This document shows, in pieces, positions 33,487 through 43,685 of a stretch of 62,747 nucleotides of DNA. The notes under the pieces are model-generated. The model worked only from the letters and a program-made list of their open reading frames with translations, was not told the origin of the DNA and ran no database searches. Made by a program: the position numbers and the translations under genes. Within the stretch, counting starts at the first letter, position 1. Each line of letters starts with the position of its first letter. Source of the stretch: BTRG01 sp036986275 (GTDB taxonomy: Bacteria > Pseudomonadota > Gammaproteobacteria > Acidiferrobacterales > SZUA-150); assembly GCA_036986275.1 (NCBI GenBank), contig BTRG01000005.1, positions 1 through 62,747 of the forward strand. The letters are read 5' to 3'.

Positions 33487-34128
33487 ATGGCCAAATCAGA
33501 AGCCTTTGAAACATATGCGTTAGAATATGATGCGTGGTTTGAGAACCACAAGACTGAGTATACGCTTGAATTAAAAGCCATAAGGGAATTGCTACCTAAA
33601 ACAGGTGAAGGAGTGGAAATTGGTGCAGGGACTGGCCGATTTACCCAGCCATTGGGTATATCTCTGGGGATTGAGCCATCTGAGGCCATGAGAAACATAG
33701 CAACTGGCCGCGGCGTTAATATTATAGAGGGTTCCGCGGAATCGCTACCGCTTGATAACGATATCTATGATTATGCTCTTCTTGTGACAACGGTGTGTTT
33801 CCTTGATGATGTTGAAACTGCATTTAGAGAGGTCTACAGAATCCTTAAAGCAAATGGGTTCATTATTGTTGGACTAATCGATAAGAAGAGTGTTCTGGGA
33901 AAAAGATACGAAGAAAAGAAAACTGAAAGTAAGTATTATAGGGATGCTACATTTCATTCAGCAGATGAAATACAAAAAGAATTAATAAATGCTGGTTTCA
34001 ATAATTGCGAAACTGTGCAGGCACTATTGCCTGGCGACGTCGATAAAGATAATAGTTCAGAGATAAAACAGGGTTATGGCGAAGGATCATTTGTTGTAAT
34101 ACGGGCGCAGAAGTATATCAGCACATAA
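33487..34128 (+). CDS. Class I SAM-dependent methyltransferase
   Basis: A 213-residue protein with motif I GVEIGAGTGRFTQPL, the GIEPSEAM loop, the short insert IIEGSAESLPL and the VYRILKANGFIIVGL segment. This is the UbiE-like arrangement found in many small-molecule methyltransferases. The substrate is unknown. AT-rich like the 28.3-31.1-kb cassette. It is the third methyltransferase gene in six kilobases. Confidence 0.87.
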   Translation: MAKSEAFETYALEYDAWFENHKTEYTLELKAIRELLPKTGEGVEIGAGTGRFTQPLGISLGIEPSEAMRNIATGRGVNIIEGSAESLPLDNDIYDYALLVTTVCFLDDVETAFREVYRILKANGFIIVGLIDKKSVLGKRYEEKKTESKYYRDATFHSADEIQKELINAGFNNCETVQALLPGDVDKDNSSEIKQGYGEGSFVVIRAQKYIST

Positions 34129-34207
34129 TTACACCACGGGTTGTGTGAAAACAAATATTTATTATCGTGTGATGCTTGTATGATTACAAAGTAATAAGGT
34201 CGTTAGC

Positions 34208-34357
34208 CATGAGCCTTTTGTCACCGGTTGGTTGCAAGGCGAAAAGGCCTTTGGGAAACCGGTAGACATACAGCTTTTGTACGATGACTCTATGCTGGTA
34301 TCGGATGATAAGGCGGGTATGATTTATCGTATTCTTTATGAGGGAACTACTCGCTAA
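34208..34357 (+). pseudogene. C-terminal remnant of a PQQ-dependent sorbosone/glucose dehydrogenase
   Basis: A frame of about 50 codons reads EPFVTGWLQGEKAFGKPVD, followed by LLYDDSMLVSDDKAGMIYRI and a stop at 34355-34357. The pattern FGKPVDIQ...LLVSDDxAGxIYRI is the C-terminal end of sorbosone dehydrogenases. There is no start and no upstream domain, so it is a decayed or truncated fragment. The rest of the 420-base gap (34129-34548) shows nothing else. Confidence 0.65.
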
Positions 34358-34548
34358 GGGGTCGTGCAACTGTCGCTAGTAATATGCAAAATAAATCAAA
34401 ACATTACAAGAAACTGGTAAAACGCTTTGGATGTCTGTGCGCCAGACAGCGACTTTTTTGGGTGGGAGAAGCTCAACTACCCAAGCAGTCAGAACCTTTT
34501 TTGCCTTCCTAAGGCACATCCATAGATTGCCTGTACTAATTATTGCAA

Positions 34549-36633
34549 TTAAGGTCTGACAGCAGTTACACCACCCAGCACCGCCGTCGGAGCACCTGCA
34601 CGATGGTTAATGAGTGTAGTCAACCCCATCTGAATATATGAATGTAACTTCTTATATTGTTGTGAAGAACTTTCCTCACTCTGAGGAACATCTTCTACAA
34701 ACCATGGGTTTAATGAATATCGGTAGTGCATATTTTTCATTCCTGGGGTCTCTACCCAGTATTCATCACCAACAATAATACCGGCAATTTGTTGAGAACC
34801 GGACGGCTTAACCACTGCCCACCCTTTGTCATCCGGTAACGTAGCAAATAGATTCCGCCCCCAACTTTGATGGGGTACATGCGACCCAATCAAGCCCATG
34901 ATAGTAGGCAAGACATCAACCTGACTACCAATGATATGTTCACGACGTCCGGCTGCGTGCATATCTCCAGGGTAATATAACAACAGAGGAATGTGGAATA
35001 TCGCCAGATCAAGGCGCGCCTTGGGTGCTTCATAACCAAAACCATGATCTCCAAGAATGACAAACAGTGTATCCTTGTACCAGGCCTTCTTAGCGGCGAG
35101 TTCAAAGAAACGGCCTAGCGCATAGTCTGAATAGCGCACACCATTTAACCGCTCCATCAATCTTTCAGGCCCATGTATATCAGCAAACGGTGCAGGCTCA
35201 GGTAACTTGAATGGCGCGTGATTGCTCACTGTCTGCAATAAAGCAAAGGCCGGGCCTTTTTCAACCAACGAATCAATCTCAGAAACTGCACGTATAAACA
35301 TATCTTCATCAGACACACCCCAGGTCGGATCCCGGAAAATCGGGTCTACATAATCATCACGACCCACAAAGTGATTTATGCCCTGGTTTGTAAAAAATCC
35401 TTTTTGGTTATCCCACAGGAAACTGCCATTATAAACATAGACGCTTGAAAATCCCTGATCGCTCAACACTGCCGGAAATGAACGGAACTTCTGTCTACCA
35501 AGATTGTTTTGCATCAGGTATTCATAACCAGGAAGATTTGGGAAACTGCTCACGGTGGCGAACATACCTTGATGAGTATGCGTACCCTGCGAGAAAAACC
35601 GGTCAAATAATATACCATGCTTGGCGAGGCCATCAAATACTGGAGTAACATTATTGTTAGCCCCAAGAGCACCAACAAATTCTGCAGAAAAACTTTCCAT
35701 CAGAATCAATACAACATTTATTGGTGTGGAACGATACACTACACGCTGGCCGGTATGTTTTGATTGCCTCAATAAAGGGTAATCATTAGCGACCAGAAGC
35801 TTATCACCCGGCACTAACACCATTTCACGCACAATATCCCTTGCATCGTTGACCGCTAATTTCTTAAGCCAATAGTGTGATGCATTTGGACGCATACGTT
35901 CGAGCACTGCGTTGCCAAACATATATACACTATTTAGTGCCAGATGATTGGCCAGATCTGACTTACTAAAAAAGGCATCTCCCCACCGTATTGGCGCCCC
36001 ACGTTGTAAACCGCCTCGAGACCCACCAACAAGCAATACAAGCATAACAAGTGACCATGGCAATACACTTCGTATATATCGAGACCCCGAATATTGTATG
36101 GGCGCCTTTACCATTATTGTGCGAATCCACCAGAACAATAATGCGCTCAATAAAGACCATATCAATACATAAGTAATAACCGGATAACCGTTCCACACCA
36201 TAGACGATACTGTTGCCGCATCCTCAACAATATATTGCAGGGCCAGTTGGTTATATCGTTCATGGAATTCACGATAGAACTCATATTCACTCAATGACAT
36301 TAAAATGAACGGCGACCACAGAAGAGTTAACAGCCAGGGAAGATAACGGGGAGTAAAAGATAAATACTGCCAACCGATACGTGGCAGCATGGCCCAGAGT
36401 AGCCATGGTAACAACAATATACTTGCCACTGCGAAATCAAATCGCAAACCAACAAGAAATGCCTGCGCCAACACCCAGCCAGGTTCTGTTTCAGCAAGCG
36501 CCACATTGCGCAACAGCAGACCTGCTCGCAACATCTCAAACAGCAGTACCAGCCCAAGCACCCAGCCCATTAATGCCGAGAACTCAGCAGGGAATTTCAC
36601 CCTTGTCATCCAACACTTGATCTCAGATCTCAT
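34549..36633 (-). CDS. LtaS/MdoB-like membrane sulfatase-fold phosphoethanolamine or phosphoglycerol transferase
   Basis: A 694-residue protein from the ATG at 36633 (an in-frame GTG lies at 36660). Five or so N-terminal membrane helices are followed by a large periplasmic alkaline-phosphatase-fold domain: VILMESFSAEFVGALG with the metal ligand Glu, FFSQGTHTHQGMFAT around the nucleophilic Thr, and FVILGDHGFG with the Asp/His metal site. Such enzymes transfer phosphoglycerol or phosphoethanolamine from lipids to envelope glycans. The acceptor is unknown. It is not part of an operon. Confidence 0.85.
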   Translation of the reverse strand: MRSEIKCWMTRVKFPAEFSALMGWVLGLVLLFEMLRAGLLLRNVALAETEPGWVLAQAFLVGLRFDFAVASILLLPWLLWAMLPRIGWQYLSFTPRYLPWLLTLLWSPFILMSLSEYEFYREFHERYNQLALQYIVEDAATVSSMVWNGYPVITYVLIWSLLSALLFWWIRTIMVKAPIQYSGSRYIRSVLPWSLVMLVLLVGGSRGGLQRGAPIRWGDAFFSKSDLANHLALNSVYMFGNAVLERMRPNASHYWLKKLAVNDARDIVREMVLVPGDKLLVANDYPLLRQSKHTGQRVVYRSTPINVVLILMESFSAEFVGALGANNNVTPVFDGLAKHGILFDRFFSQGTHTHQGMFATVSSFPNLPGYEYLMQNNLGRQKFRSFPAVLSDQGFSSVYVYNGSFLWDNQKGFFTNQGINHFVGRDDYVDPIFRDPTWGVSDEDMFIRAVSEIDSLVEKGPAFALLQTVSNHAPFKLPEPAPFADIHGPERLMERLNGVRYSDYALGRFFELAAKKAWYKDTLFVILGDHGFGYEAPKARLDLAIFHIPLLLYYPGDMHAAGRREHIIGSQVDVLPTIMGLIGSHVPHQSWGRNLFATLPDDKGWAVVKPSGSQQIAGIIVGDEYWVETPGMKNMHYRYSLNPWFVEDVPQSEESSSQQYKKLHSYIQMGLTTLINHRAGAPTAVLGGVTAVRP

Positions 36634-36778
36634 ACAACCACCAACAGGAGTCGAAACCACACGATTCCGCGTAGACCCACAAGATTATTAAAACAAACTA
36701 TATACCCTTGCTGAAGGCATATAAAGTCATTAATACACAGACAGTTTTCTATAATGTGTGCTATCCACTCTACCAATA

Positions 36779-37306
36779 TTATGCATGGATCACATTGTCT
36801 ATTAGCTCTACGGCTGGAATTTTTGAGGTCCGGAATCGTTTTCCTGTGCGTCGGTACCGTTCTGCGCGTTCCCTCAAGTTCGCACTGACATTGATTACTG
36901 TCATTAGAGTGTCCTGCCGGGCACGGAGATAAGTGTCGGTCACGGCCAGCAGATCACCGTGTCTTCGGGTAATCTGAAAATCCAGATCGGTCTCGGCCAG
37001 TAGCTGTGGCAATACCGTAGATAGATGGGCGTCCGCTTCATTGTCCTCTCGTGATACGTACAACAGATCCAGCATTGCCTTGCTTTCCCGGCACAGCGCA
37101 ATGGCACGTTCCACTGCCTCAGGCGTAAATGCCTCATCGCCGGCCAACACTACCCTCGGTGGCGTCGTGTCGGGAGCAATCGAAATAGGTCCCTTGTGTC
37201 GAGCCAGGACTTCGGCCTTCTGCTCTTGAGTGAGCATCTCCCCGGCGTCGGCGAAGGTCAGCGCCTCACCCATAGTCTTCAATATGTCTTTGATGCGTTT
37301 TAACAT
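36779..37306 (-). CDS. Small universal-stress-protein-like protein
   Basis: A 175-residue soluble protein. The start is set by AGGAGGGA just before ATG 37306, although the frame runs on upstream. The middle section (PPRVVLAGDEAFTPEAVERAIALCRES) followed by AMLDLLYVSRED resembles the alpha/beta fold of UspA proteins, but the nucleotide-binding GxxG motif is not clear. It lies directly downstream of the SLC13 transporter gene on the same strand, so a role in transport regulation is possible. Confidence 0.65.
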   Translation of the reverse strand: MLKRIKDILKTMGEALTFADAGEMLTQEQKAEVLARHKGPISIAPDTTPPRVVLAGDEAFTPEAVERAIALCRESKAMLDLLYVSREDNEADAHLSTVLPQLLAETDLDFQITRRHGDLLAVTDTYLRARQDTLMTVINVSANLRERAERYRRTGKRFRTSKIPAVELIDNVIHA

Positions 37307-37549
37307 GGCTTCCCTCCTGTAACTTGGGCTACTAAAAATAGGCCCCGTTGATCCACAAGTGGCCGTAAATACTGACGGCATAGCCAAGTGCGATGGCCGA
37401 GCCCCACTTGAGGTGAGTAAAAAAGTGTATTTCCCCACGGTTTGTCCCATGAGGGCGACGCCGTCCGCGGAACCGATGGAAAGCAGGCTGTTGCCAACGA
37501 GTCCACTGTTACTGTTATTAAATGCTTCATTTCCAAGAGGCCCATTTCC

Positions 37550-39544
37550 TCAGAAGACCAGGTTCATCATCAGTATCATCACCACCAGAAACAGCACGGT
37601 CATGACGCCGCCGGCGCGCATGAAGTCCGGTACCCGGTAACCACCCGGGCCCATGATCAATGCGTTGACCTGATGAGTGGGAATAAGGAAGGAGTTGGAG
37701 GTGGCGATGGCCACGGTCAGGGCGAACACCGCGGGATCGGCGCCCACACCGATGGCGATGTTCACCGCCAGAGGCACCAGTAATACGGTAGCGCCTACAT
37801 TGGACATCACCAGGGTGAAGAAGGTCGCCAACACCGCCACTGCTGCCTGGACTACCCAGATCGGCATATGGCCCGCGTGACCCACTACTGTGAGGAGTTG
37901 TTCGGCGATCCATTTAGCGGTGCCGCTGGTCTCGACCGCCAGCCCCAGGGGGATCAACGAGGCCAGCAGGAAGACCGTCTTCCAGCTTACTGCTTCGTAG
38001 GCCTCTTCGATGCTGAGCACACCGGAGAGCACCATACCCATGGCGCCGGTGAGCAGGGCCACCGACAGGCGCAGATCGGTAAAAAGAACCAGTCCCAGGG
38101 CGACGGCGAAAAAAAACAGCGCATAACCTACCTTGTGCGGACGCAGTTCCTCATGGGGATACTCGGTGGTCACTACCACGAAGTTGCGGTCCTTCTCCAG
38201 CCGCGTCAACGCATCCCAGGTGGTGTGCACGACCAGGGTATCACCGGCTTGCAGCGGCAGGTCGCGGATACCATCGCCCTCACGCAGGGTCTCGCCCTCA
38301 CGATGCAGCGCGACCACGGCGATACCATAGACCTTGCGCATCCATATATCGCGGGCGCTTTTACCGATGAGGTTGGAACCAGGCGGAATGACGATTTCGC
38401 CAATACCGGCCTTGGTGGTGGCCAGGGCCTCGGTAAAGGATTGAATGTCCTTGCGTAACTTCAGGCCGTAGTATTCAACAAATGCCTGCAGATTTTTCGG
38501 TGCGGCCAGGATGCCCAGTACTGTGCCGGCCTCAATACCCACATCCCGGGCCAGACTGCCGGGACCAATGCGCAGATCGCCGCTGCCCCGTAGTGCGGCG
38601 ATGATTCGGATGCGTTGCCGGTGCTCCACATCGTCGAGTTGTTTGCCCACCAGTGAGCTATCTTGAGGCACGACCACTTCGAAAAGGTCGTAGTTCAGAC
38701 CATATACGTCCTGAAAATAACTCATGGCATTGCTGGCAGTACTTCCGTTCTCTTTGGCGGCGGAGGGCAAAACAAAGCGGCTAACCAGGACAAAATAGAT
38801 GATGCCAGTGGCCACCAGCGCCAGACCTACTGGGGTTACGGAAAACAGTGACCAGGTCTCCATTTGCTGTGCTGCGGGTAATGCTTTGTTGGAGGTCAAT
38901 ATCAGGTCGTTGAGCAGGATCAACGGACTCGAACCCACCATGGTCACGGTACCGCCGAGGATGGCGCAGAAACCCATGGGCATCAGCAGGCGCGACATGG
39001 GCAGATTGGCGCGGGCGGAAATACGCGAGACCACCGGCAGGAACAACGCGGCGGCGCCGACATTTTGCATGAACGAAGAGATGATACCAACGGTGCTGGA
39101 AATGATGGGGATGATGCGAGTCTCGGCAGTGCCGCCGGTTTTCAGGATAAATGCGGCCACCTTGCTCATGATGCCGGTCTTGTCGAGGCCGGCGCCGATG
39201 ATCATCACCGCGATGATGGAGATCACCGCATTGGATGCAAAACCGTCAAACAGGTGCTTGGTGTCGACCAGGCCCTGCTCCAGTCCCATGAGCGGGGCCA
39301 GCAGGGTTGTGAGCCCTAACAGCACCATGACCGTAGCGGCCGCCACGTCCACCCCGACTACTTCGAAGGTAAACAGATAAATGGTTAACAACAGGACGGC
39401 GCTTACCCAGGCGATCTCAATATTCGGCACCACCGTTGCCGTGTAGAGGGCGACGAGAACGAATATCACAGCAGCAATCCATTGCTTGAGGTTCAGACCC
39501 TTTGGTTGCGCGACCACGCGCTCTTCATCGGCCAATGTGATCAA
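37550..39544 (-). CDS. SLC13/DASS-family anion transporter with two RCK_C domains
   Basis: A 664-residue membrane protein with N- and C-terminal membrane halves (SLC13/CitT fold, GGTVTMVGSSPLILLND in the first) and, between them (about 290-460), two TrkA_C/RCK_C domains (LVGKQLDDVEHRQRIRI and LIGKSARDIWMRKVYGI, in part). Such fusions are found in sulfate/dicarboxylate-type transporters. The start is TTG at 39544, with AAGGAGG six to seven bases upstream. It would form an operon with the stress-protein-like gene. Confidence 0.9.
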   Translation of the reverse strand: MITLADEERVVAQPKGLNLKQWIAAVIFVLVALYTATVVPNIEIAWVSAVLLLTIYLFTFEVVGVDVAAATVMVLLGLTTLLAPLMGLEQGLVDTKHLFDGFASNAVISIIAVMIIGAGLDKTGIMSKVAAFILKTGGTAETRIIPIISSTVGIISSFMQNVGAAALFLPVVSRISARANLPMSRLLMPMGFCAILGGTVTMVGSSPLILLNDLILTSNKALPAAQQMETWSLFSVTPVGLALVATGIIYFVLVSRFVLPSAAKENGSTASNAMSYFQDVYGLNYDLFEVVVPQDSSLVGKQLDDVEHRQRIRIIAALRGSGDLRIGPGSLARDVGIEAGTVLGILAAPKNLQAFVEYYGLKLRKDIQSFTEALATTKAGIGEIVIPPGSNLIGKSARDIWMRKVYGIAVVALHREGETLREGDGIRDLPLQAGDTLVVHTTWDALTRLEKDRNFVVVTTEYPHEELRPHKVGYALFFFAVALGLVLFTDLRLSVALLTGAMGMVLSGVLSIEEAYEAVSWKTVFLLASLIPLGLAVETSGTAKWIAEQLLTVVGHAGHMPIWVVQAAVAVLATFFTLVMSNVGATVLLVPLAVNIAIGVGADPAVFALTVAIATSNSFLIPTHQVNALIMGPGGYRVPDFMRAGGVMTVLFLVVMILMMNLVF

Positions 39545-40063
39545 GGCCTTTCCTCCTTGGTCAGATCAGCGGACCCCGTCGATTGAACGACCATAGCTAC
39601 CAGTTCACCAATACCGTCGGAATTGAATTCATGGCCTGTGATGGGCCTTCTTCTGCGGGAATTACAGCTAGTCAAGTCATTCCTTAAGTTCGTAGACCAA
39701 AAATAGGTTGCGCAAACCACAATACATCCGCCGTCCTGTCCCGGTGAATGCACATAGGCTGTAATATTCATATCGTGACAAGGAGGGCCACGCTGAGAGG
39801 TGGTTATCTCTACGCGGCCTCCCGGGCGGAACGCCAGTGGCAACTGATTGTTATCGCGGAATATCCCGTCGAAACACACAGCTTAGGCGATAGCGTTATG
39901 TTAACTGCATGAAGGTTAAAAGAAGGCTAAGAAAATGCTAAGGATTCGTGAGGAGGCAATCCAGAACCTCGGGACTATGCCCGAGTATTGGAATTGGCAG
40001 GCCCTGTCTACCATATTCCAAACAGGGGAGCACGGGGAAGTTATTCGATCATGATGGCTTTAG
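39545..40063. other. Intergenic region between the SLC13 and TrkH genes
   Basis: No recognisable gene. A minus-strand open frame of 112 codons ends by overlapping the SLC13 TTG start (39541-39879), but its sequence resembles no family I know and its composition looks noncoding. A stem of CCCTGT and ACAGGG (near 40001-40028) lies just after the trkH stop and may end its transcript. Confidence 0.4.
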
Positions 40064-41512
40064 TTAATCCCGCCAAAAAGCAGGAGACAGCAGAACCAGG
40101 ATGGTGAAAACCTCCAGACGTCCGAGTAGCATGGCCGCCACCGCAATCAGCTTGCCCCCGTCGCTGATACTGCTAAACGTCTGGGCTACCGCCCCCAGGC
40201 CGGGCCCCAGATTGTTCATACTGGTTGCCACGGCGGAAAATGCGGACAACTGATCCAGGCCGGACACCATCATTAGCAGCATCAGGATAATAAAGGTCGA
40301 GATATATACGGAAAAAAACCCCCAGACTGACTGTGAAACATTTTCCCCTATGACACGCCCACCGACCTTGAGCACAAACAACCCGTTAGGATGCACCAGA
40401 CGTTTAAACTCACGATAGGTTTGCTTGCCCAACAGGAGTAACCGAATCATCTTCATCCCGCCAGCGGTGGAGCCGCCACAGCCACCAATAAAACTGATAA
40501 GAATCATCAGCAGGGGCAGAAACACAGGCCACAGGGAGAAATCCGTCACCCCAAAGCCAGTGCTGGTGACCACGGACACTACCTCGAACGCCGCCTGCCG
40601 CCATGCCGTCCAGTCACCGTAGCGCCCCGATAGCCACAGCGTTAAACCGACAAGGCTGACCATGAGGACGACAAACACGAGAAAGGCGCGCACTTCCGCA
40701 TCATCCAGATAATGCTGGGGGTCGCGGTCGCGCCATACCAGGTAGTGGATACCGAAATTGATACCACCCAGTAACATGAATACCGCAGCGACCGCCTCGA
40801 TCGCCACATTGGAGAAGTACCCCAGACTTGCATCATGGGTCGAGAAGCCGCCGGTGGATACGGTCGATAGACTGTGGGCGATCGCATCGAAAGGCGTCAT
40901 GCCCGCGGCCCAGAAGGCGAACGCACAGGCCACGGTCAATCCGATGTAAAGCGTCCATAAAGCCCGCGCGCTTTGCGCCAGTCGCGGTGTCAGCTTTTCC
41001 TCCTTCATCGGCCCTGGCGCCTCGGCCCGGTATACGGACATACCGCCAATACCCAGCATGGGAAGCACGGCGACGGCTAAAACAATCAGCCCCATACCGC
41101 CCAACCACTGCAGCTCCTGCCGGTAGAAAAGTATGGATGGTGGCAACCGGTCCAGCCCCGTCAAGACGGTCGCCCCGGTGGTCGTAAAACCGGAAACGGA
41201 CTCGAACAGGGCGTCTACAAAAGAGAGATGTAGCCCGAAGATAAAGGGAAATGCGCCCAGCAGACTCAACAAAGCCCAAAAAAGAACGACAATGAAAAAA
41301 CCGTCCCTGTGGCGAAGCTCCATGCGCCGTCCCAGGGATGGCAACCACAAAACAAAACCGGCCGCGAACATGACCACGAACGCGATGGCGAAATGCGGAA
41401 CCTCCCCATCTCCATACCAGATGGATACAAGGACGGGGAGAAACATGGCTGGACTGAAGGCCATGCAGAGGAAACCGGCAATCCGGCTCACTGTAGTCGC
41501 GCGTAAAACCAT
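40064..41512 (-). CDS. trkH: Trk-type potassium uptake protein TrkH
   Basis: A 482-residue potassium channel-like transporter. Four selectivity-filter segments are seen: SGFTTTGATVL, STVSTGGFSTHD, SVVTSTGFGVTDF and TSMNNLGPGLG, each with the conserved Gly, between pairs of membrane helices. It imports K+ together with a TrkA-type RCK subunit, which is not encoded here. Nearby is an RCK_C-containing transporter and an OmpR-type system, but no direct link can be shown. Confidence 0.95.
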   Translation of the reverse strand: MVLRATTVSRIAGFLCMAFSPAMFLPVLVSIWYGDGEVPHFAIAFVVMFAAGFVLWLPSLGRRMELRHRDGFFIVVLFWALLSLLGAFPFIFGLHLSFVDALFESVSGFTTTGATVLTGLDRLPPSILFYRQELQWLGGMGLIVLAVAVLPMLGIGGMSVYRAEAPGPMKEEKLTPRLAQSARALWTLYIGLTVACAFAFWAAGMTPFDAIAHSLSTVSTGGFSTHDASLGYFSNVAIEAVAAVFMLLGGINFGIHYLVWRDRDPQHYLDDAEVRAFLVFVVLMVSLVGLTLWLSGRYGDWTAWRQAAFEVVSVVTSTGFGVTDFSLWPVFLPLLMILISFIGGCGGSTAGGMKMIRLLLLGKQTYREFKRLVHPNGLFVLKVGGRVIGENVSQSVWGFFSVYISTFIILMLLMMVSGLDQLSAFSAVATSMNNLGPGLGAVAQTFSSISDGGKLIAVAAMLLGRLEVFTILVLLSPAFWRD

Positions 41513-41758
41513 GTCCCGGGTAAGAGCTGTCTAACACCTGAGAAACGTTAATACTAGGGACAGGTGGCTTAAGAAAATGTCAATAAAACCGTAGGGTTCT
41601 GTGAGAAACCGTGGGAGTGCGCATAGGGTCAAGTACGTGGACAGGGTTTTATCCACACCGTCAGTAGTAGGGGGTTTGGAAAACTATCGCTGCTTACACA
41701 GGCTCCCTGGCAGGAACTAGCCCGTGCTCACCTGGGTACAAGGACTATGATTCTGTAG

Positions 41759-43015
41759 TTACCGCGAAGCGAACGCCAGTTGAATCCTTGTGCCCTCCTC
41801 GTCGCTTTCGATATCGATATTCCAGCCGTAGCGCCGGCAAATGCGCTTCACCAGAGAAAGCCCGATACCTTCGCCTCCAGCTGAACCCGTGTAATAACGA
41901 TCGAATATCCGTTGCATTTGTTCCTGGGGAATGCCGATACCCGTATCCTTCACAGATACACCTTTCTCATCCAGGCAAATCGTTACATGCCCGCGCTCGG
42001 TAAAGTAAATGGCGTTATGGATAAGATTGGCAAGCACGACACGTAAGAGGGTGCATTCAACAGGCAGGAGTGTCTGCGCCTGGATATCCAATTTGATTTC
42101 CACGGATTTATGGCGCAACAAGTGACGGTGTCCCTCCAGTACCTGTTGCAGCACCTCGCTGACCACACAGCCGGATTCCGAAACGTCACTTTTCTCTTCC
42201 CGGGCTAATAGCAACAGGGCCGAGACCATTTCGGACATCTCGCGCGTGGACCGGGCGATGCGTTCGACCCGTGAGCGTCGCATTTCATCGAGATCAGGAT
42301 CATCCAGCAGTATTTCGGTCGCTCCCTCAATGACAGCCAACGGCGTGCGTAATTCGTGGCTGACATCAGCCGTGAAGGCCTGTTCTCGCTCGATAAAGGC
42401 AGCCAGCCGCTGCACATAGGCATCAAAGTCACGAGCCAGTATACCCACCTCGTCACGTGGAAAATCCTCGACCAGAGGTGCGGGGTGGTCCTCGGGTTGG
42501 AGGCCTGCGACTCGCGTGGCCAGCTCTCCTACGGGTGCAATGACGCGCCCCGCCAGCCAGAAGCCAAGCAATGCAGATAAAAGCGTCATGACCAGAATAC
42601 CGATACCGAGGAAGAGCTTGAACTGGTTTTCACGATGGCGAATTTGTGTGTCATCGTACAGCACGATGAATTGCCGCCCGATGCTTACCCGGACTTCGGC
42701 GTAATAATCCTTTCCCTCCAACCGTACCTGATGCAGGCCAGTTTTCAGTTCCCGTAACGCCGCAGGCGTACTCTTTGATCCGGGTAGGATCACATAGGTA
42801 CGAATTGTTGTACTGACCGGTGGTGACGCCTTGGGATCGACCTCATAGCGTGCAATGTAATCTTCAAGTTCCGCTGACAGCGTTTCCGCGAGGAGGCGTT
42901 CTTCCATGTCGATGGTGAGCACATAAAGGGCCCCGGCCAAACCCAGGCTCACCACCAAACCCAACAGGGCGAAGGCCAGGGTAACGCGATTGCGAAGGTT
43001 AGTCCTGAATCTCAT
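41759..43015 (-). CDS. Sensor histidine kinase (HAMP, HisKA, HATPase)
   Basis: A 418-residue kinase from the ATG at 43015; the frame runs on further upstream but that overlaps the response-regulator gene in another frame. Two membrane segments (about 10-32 and 125-148) enclose a periplasmic sensor of about 90 residues, followed by HAMP, the H-box FTADVSHELRTPLAVIEGATEIL (in part) and HATPase with the N, G1 and G2 boxes (NLIHNAIYFT, DTGIGIPQEQ, GGEGIGLSLVKRIC). It overlaps the regulator gene by 17 bases and partners it. Confidence 0.93.
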   Translation of the reverse strand: MRFRTNLRNRVTLAFALLGLVVSLGLAGALYVLTIDMEERLLAETLSAELEDYIARYEVDPKASPPVSTTIRTYVILPGSKSTPAALRELKTGLHQVRLEGKDYYAEVRVSIGRQFIVLYDDTQIRHRENQFKLFLGIGILVMTLLSALLGFWLAGRVIAPVGELATRVAGLQPEDHPAPLVEDFPRDEVGILARDFDAYVQRLAAFIEREQAFTADVSHELRTPLAVIEGATEILLDDPDLDEMRRSRVERIARSTREMSEMVSALLLLAREEKSDVSESGCVVSEVLQQVLEGHRHLLRHKSVEIKLDIQAQTLLPVECTLLRVVLANLIHNAIYFTERGHVTICLDEKGVSVKDTGIGIPQEQMQRIFDRYYTGSAGGEGIGLSLVKRICRRYGWNIDIESDEEGTRIQLAFASR

Positions 43016-43685
43016 CGGGCGCCGCCAGTTGATAGCCGATACCGTGCACCGTTCGCAACAAGTGCTTGTCAAAAGGCCTGTCAATGGCTGCACGCAATAC
43101 GGACATATGGGCGCGCAGTGCATCGCTGTCGGGTCGGATATTTCCCCAGATACGCCGTTCGATCTCACGCCTCGGCACCACGCGGGGGGACTGTCGTATG
43201 AGCAGGGCCAGAATCTTCAGGGGGATAGGCGACAGAGAGATGGATTTGCCGCCCCGCTTCACATGCAGGGTGGCGGGATCAAAAACCAGATCAGCCACCC
43301 GGAGACGTTCCCGGGTCTGCTCACCACGCAACCGTCGCACCAGGGCCTTCAGACGGACATCCAACTCCTGCATGGCGAAGGGCTTCACCAGATAGTCGTC
43401 GGTGCCGCTGGCAAAGCCCTCCAGCTTGTCATCCAGTGTGTCACGGGCGGTCAGCATCAGCACCGGCATGTCGCGTCCGGCGTCACGCAAACGGGTACAA
43501 ACTTCCAGGCCGTCCATATCCGGCAACATCAGGTCCAATATTATAGCGTCGTAGTCATTGCCCCGAGCGAAACGCAATCCGCTACGGGCATCATAGGCGG
43601 CATCCACCACATAGCCCCGTGGCTCGAGAAAATCGTAAAGATTTGCCACCAGGTCCGGGTTGTCTTCGATTACCAGAATATACAC
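42999..43685 (-). CDS. OmpR-family response regulator
   Basis: A 228-residue regulator. The receiver has the acidic pair E7-D8, phospho-acceptor D51 in IILDLMLPDMDGL and the Lys of YLVKPFAM; the C-terminal winged-helix domain ends with RTVHGIGYQL. It is transcribed with, and overlaps, the kinase gene downstream. Targets are unknown; the locus lies between trkH and an MMPL exporter, either of which could be controlled. Confidence 0.95.
   Translation of the reverse strand: MYILVIEDNPDLVANLYDFLEPRGYVVDAAYDARSGLRFARGNDYDAIILDLMLPDMDGLEVCTRLRDAGRDMPVLMLTARDTLDDKLEGFASGTDDYLVKPFAMQELDVRLKALVRRLRGEQTRERLRVADLVFDPATLHVKRGGKSISLSPIPLKILALLIRQSPRVVPRREIERRIWGNIRPDSDALRAHMSVLRAAIDRPFDKHLLRTVHGIGYQLAAPDEIQD

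Noticed and set aside
36660..36660. Upstream GTG start of the LtaS/MdoB-like gene
   Set aside because: It adds nine residues without improving the N-terminus; the ATG at 36633 is directly before the basic segment and first membrane helix.
39541..39879. 112-codon minus-strand frame before the SLC13 gene
   Set aside because: No family resemblance and an unlikely composition. Its overlap with the TTG start could be chance; kept only as a note in the intergenic entry.
41649..41657. DnaA box TTATCCACA in the gap after trkH
   Set aside because: A single box without AT-rich unwinding region, partner boxes or dnaA/dnaN genes is expected by chance in 60 kb.
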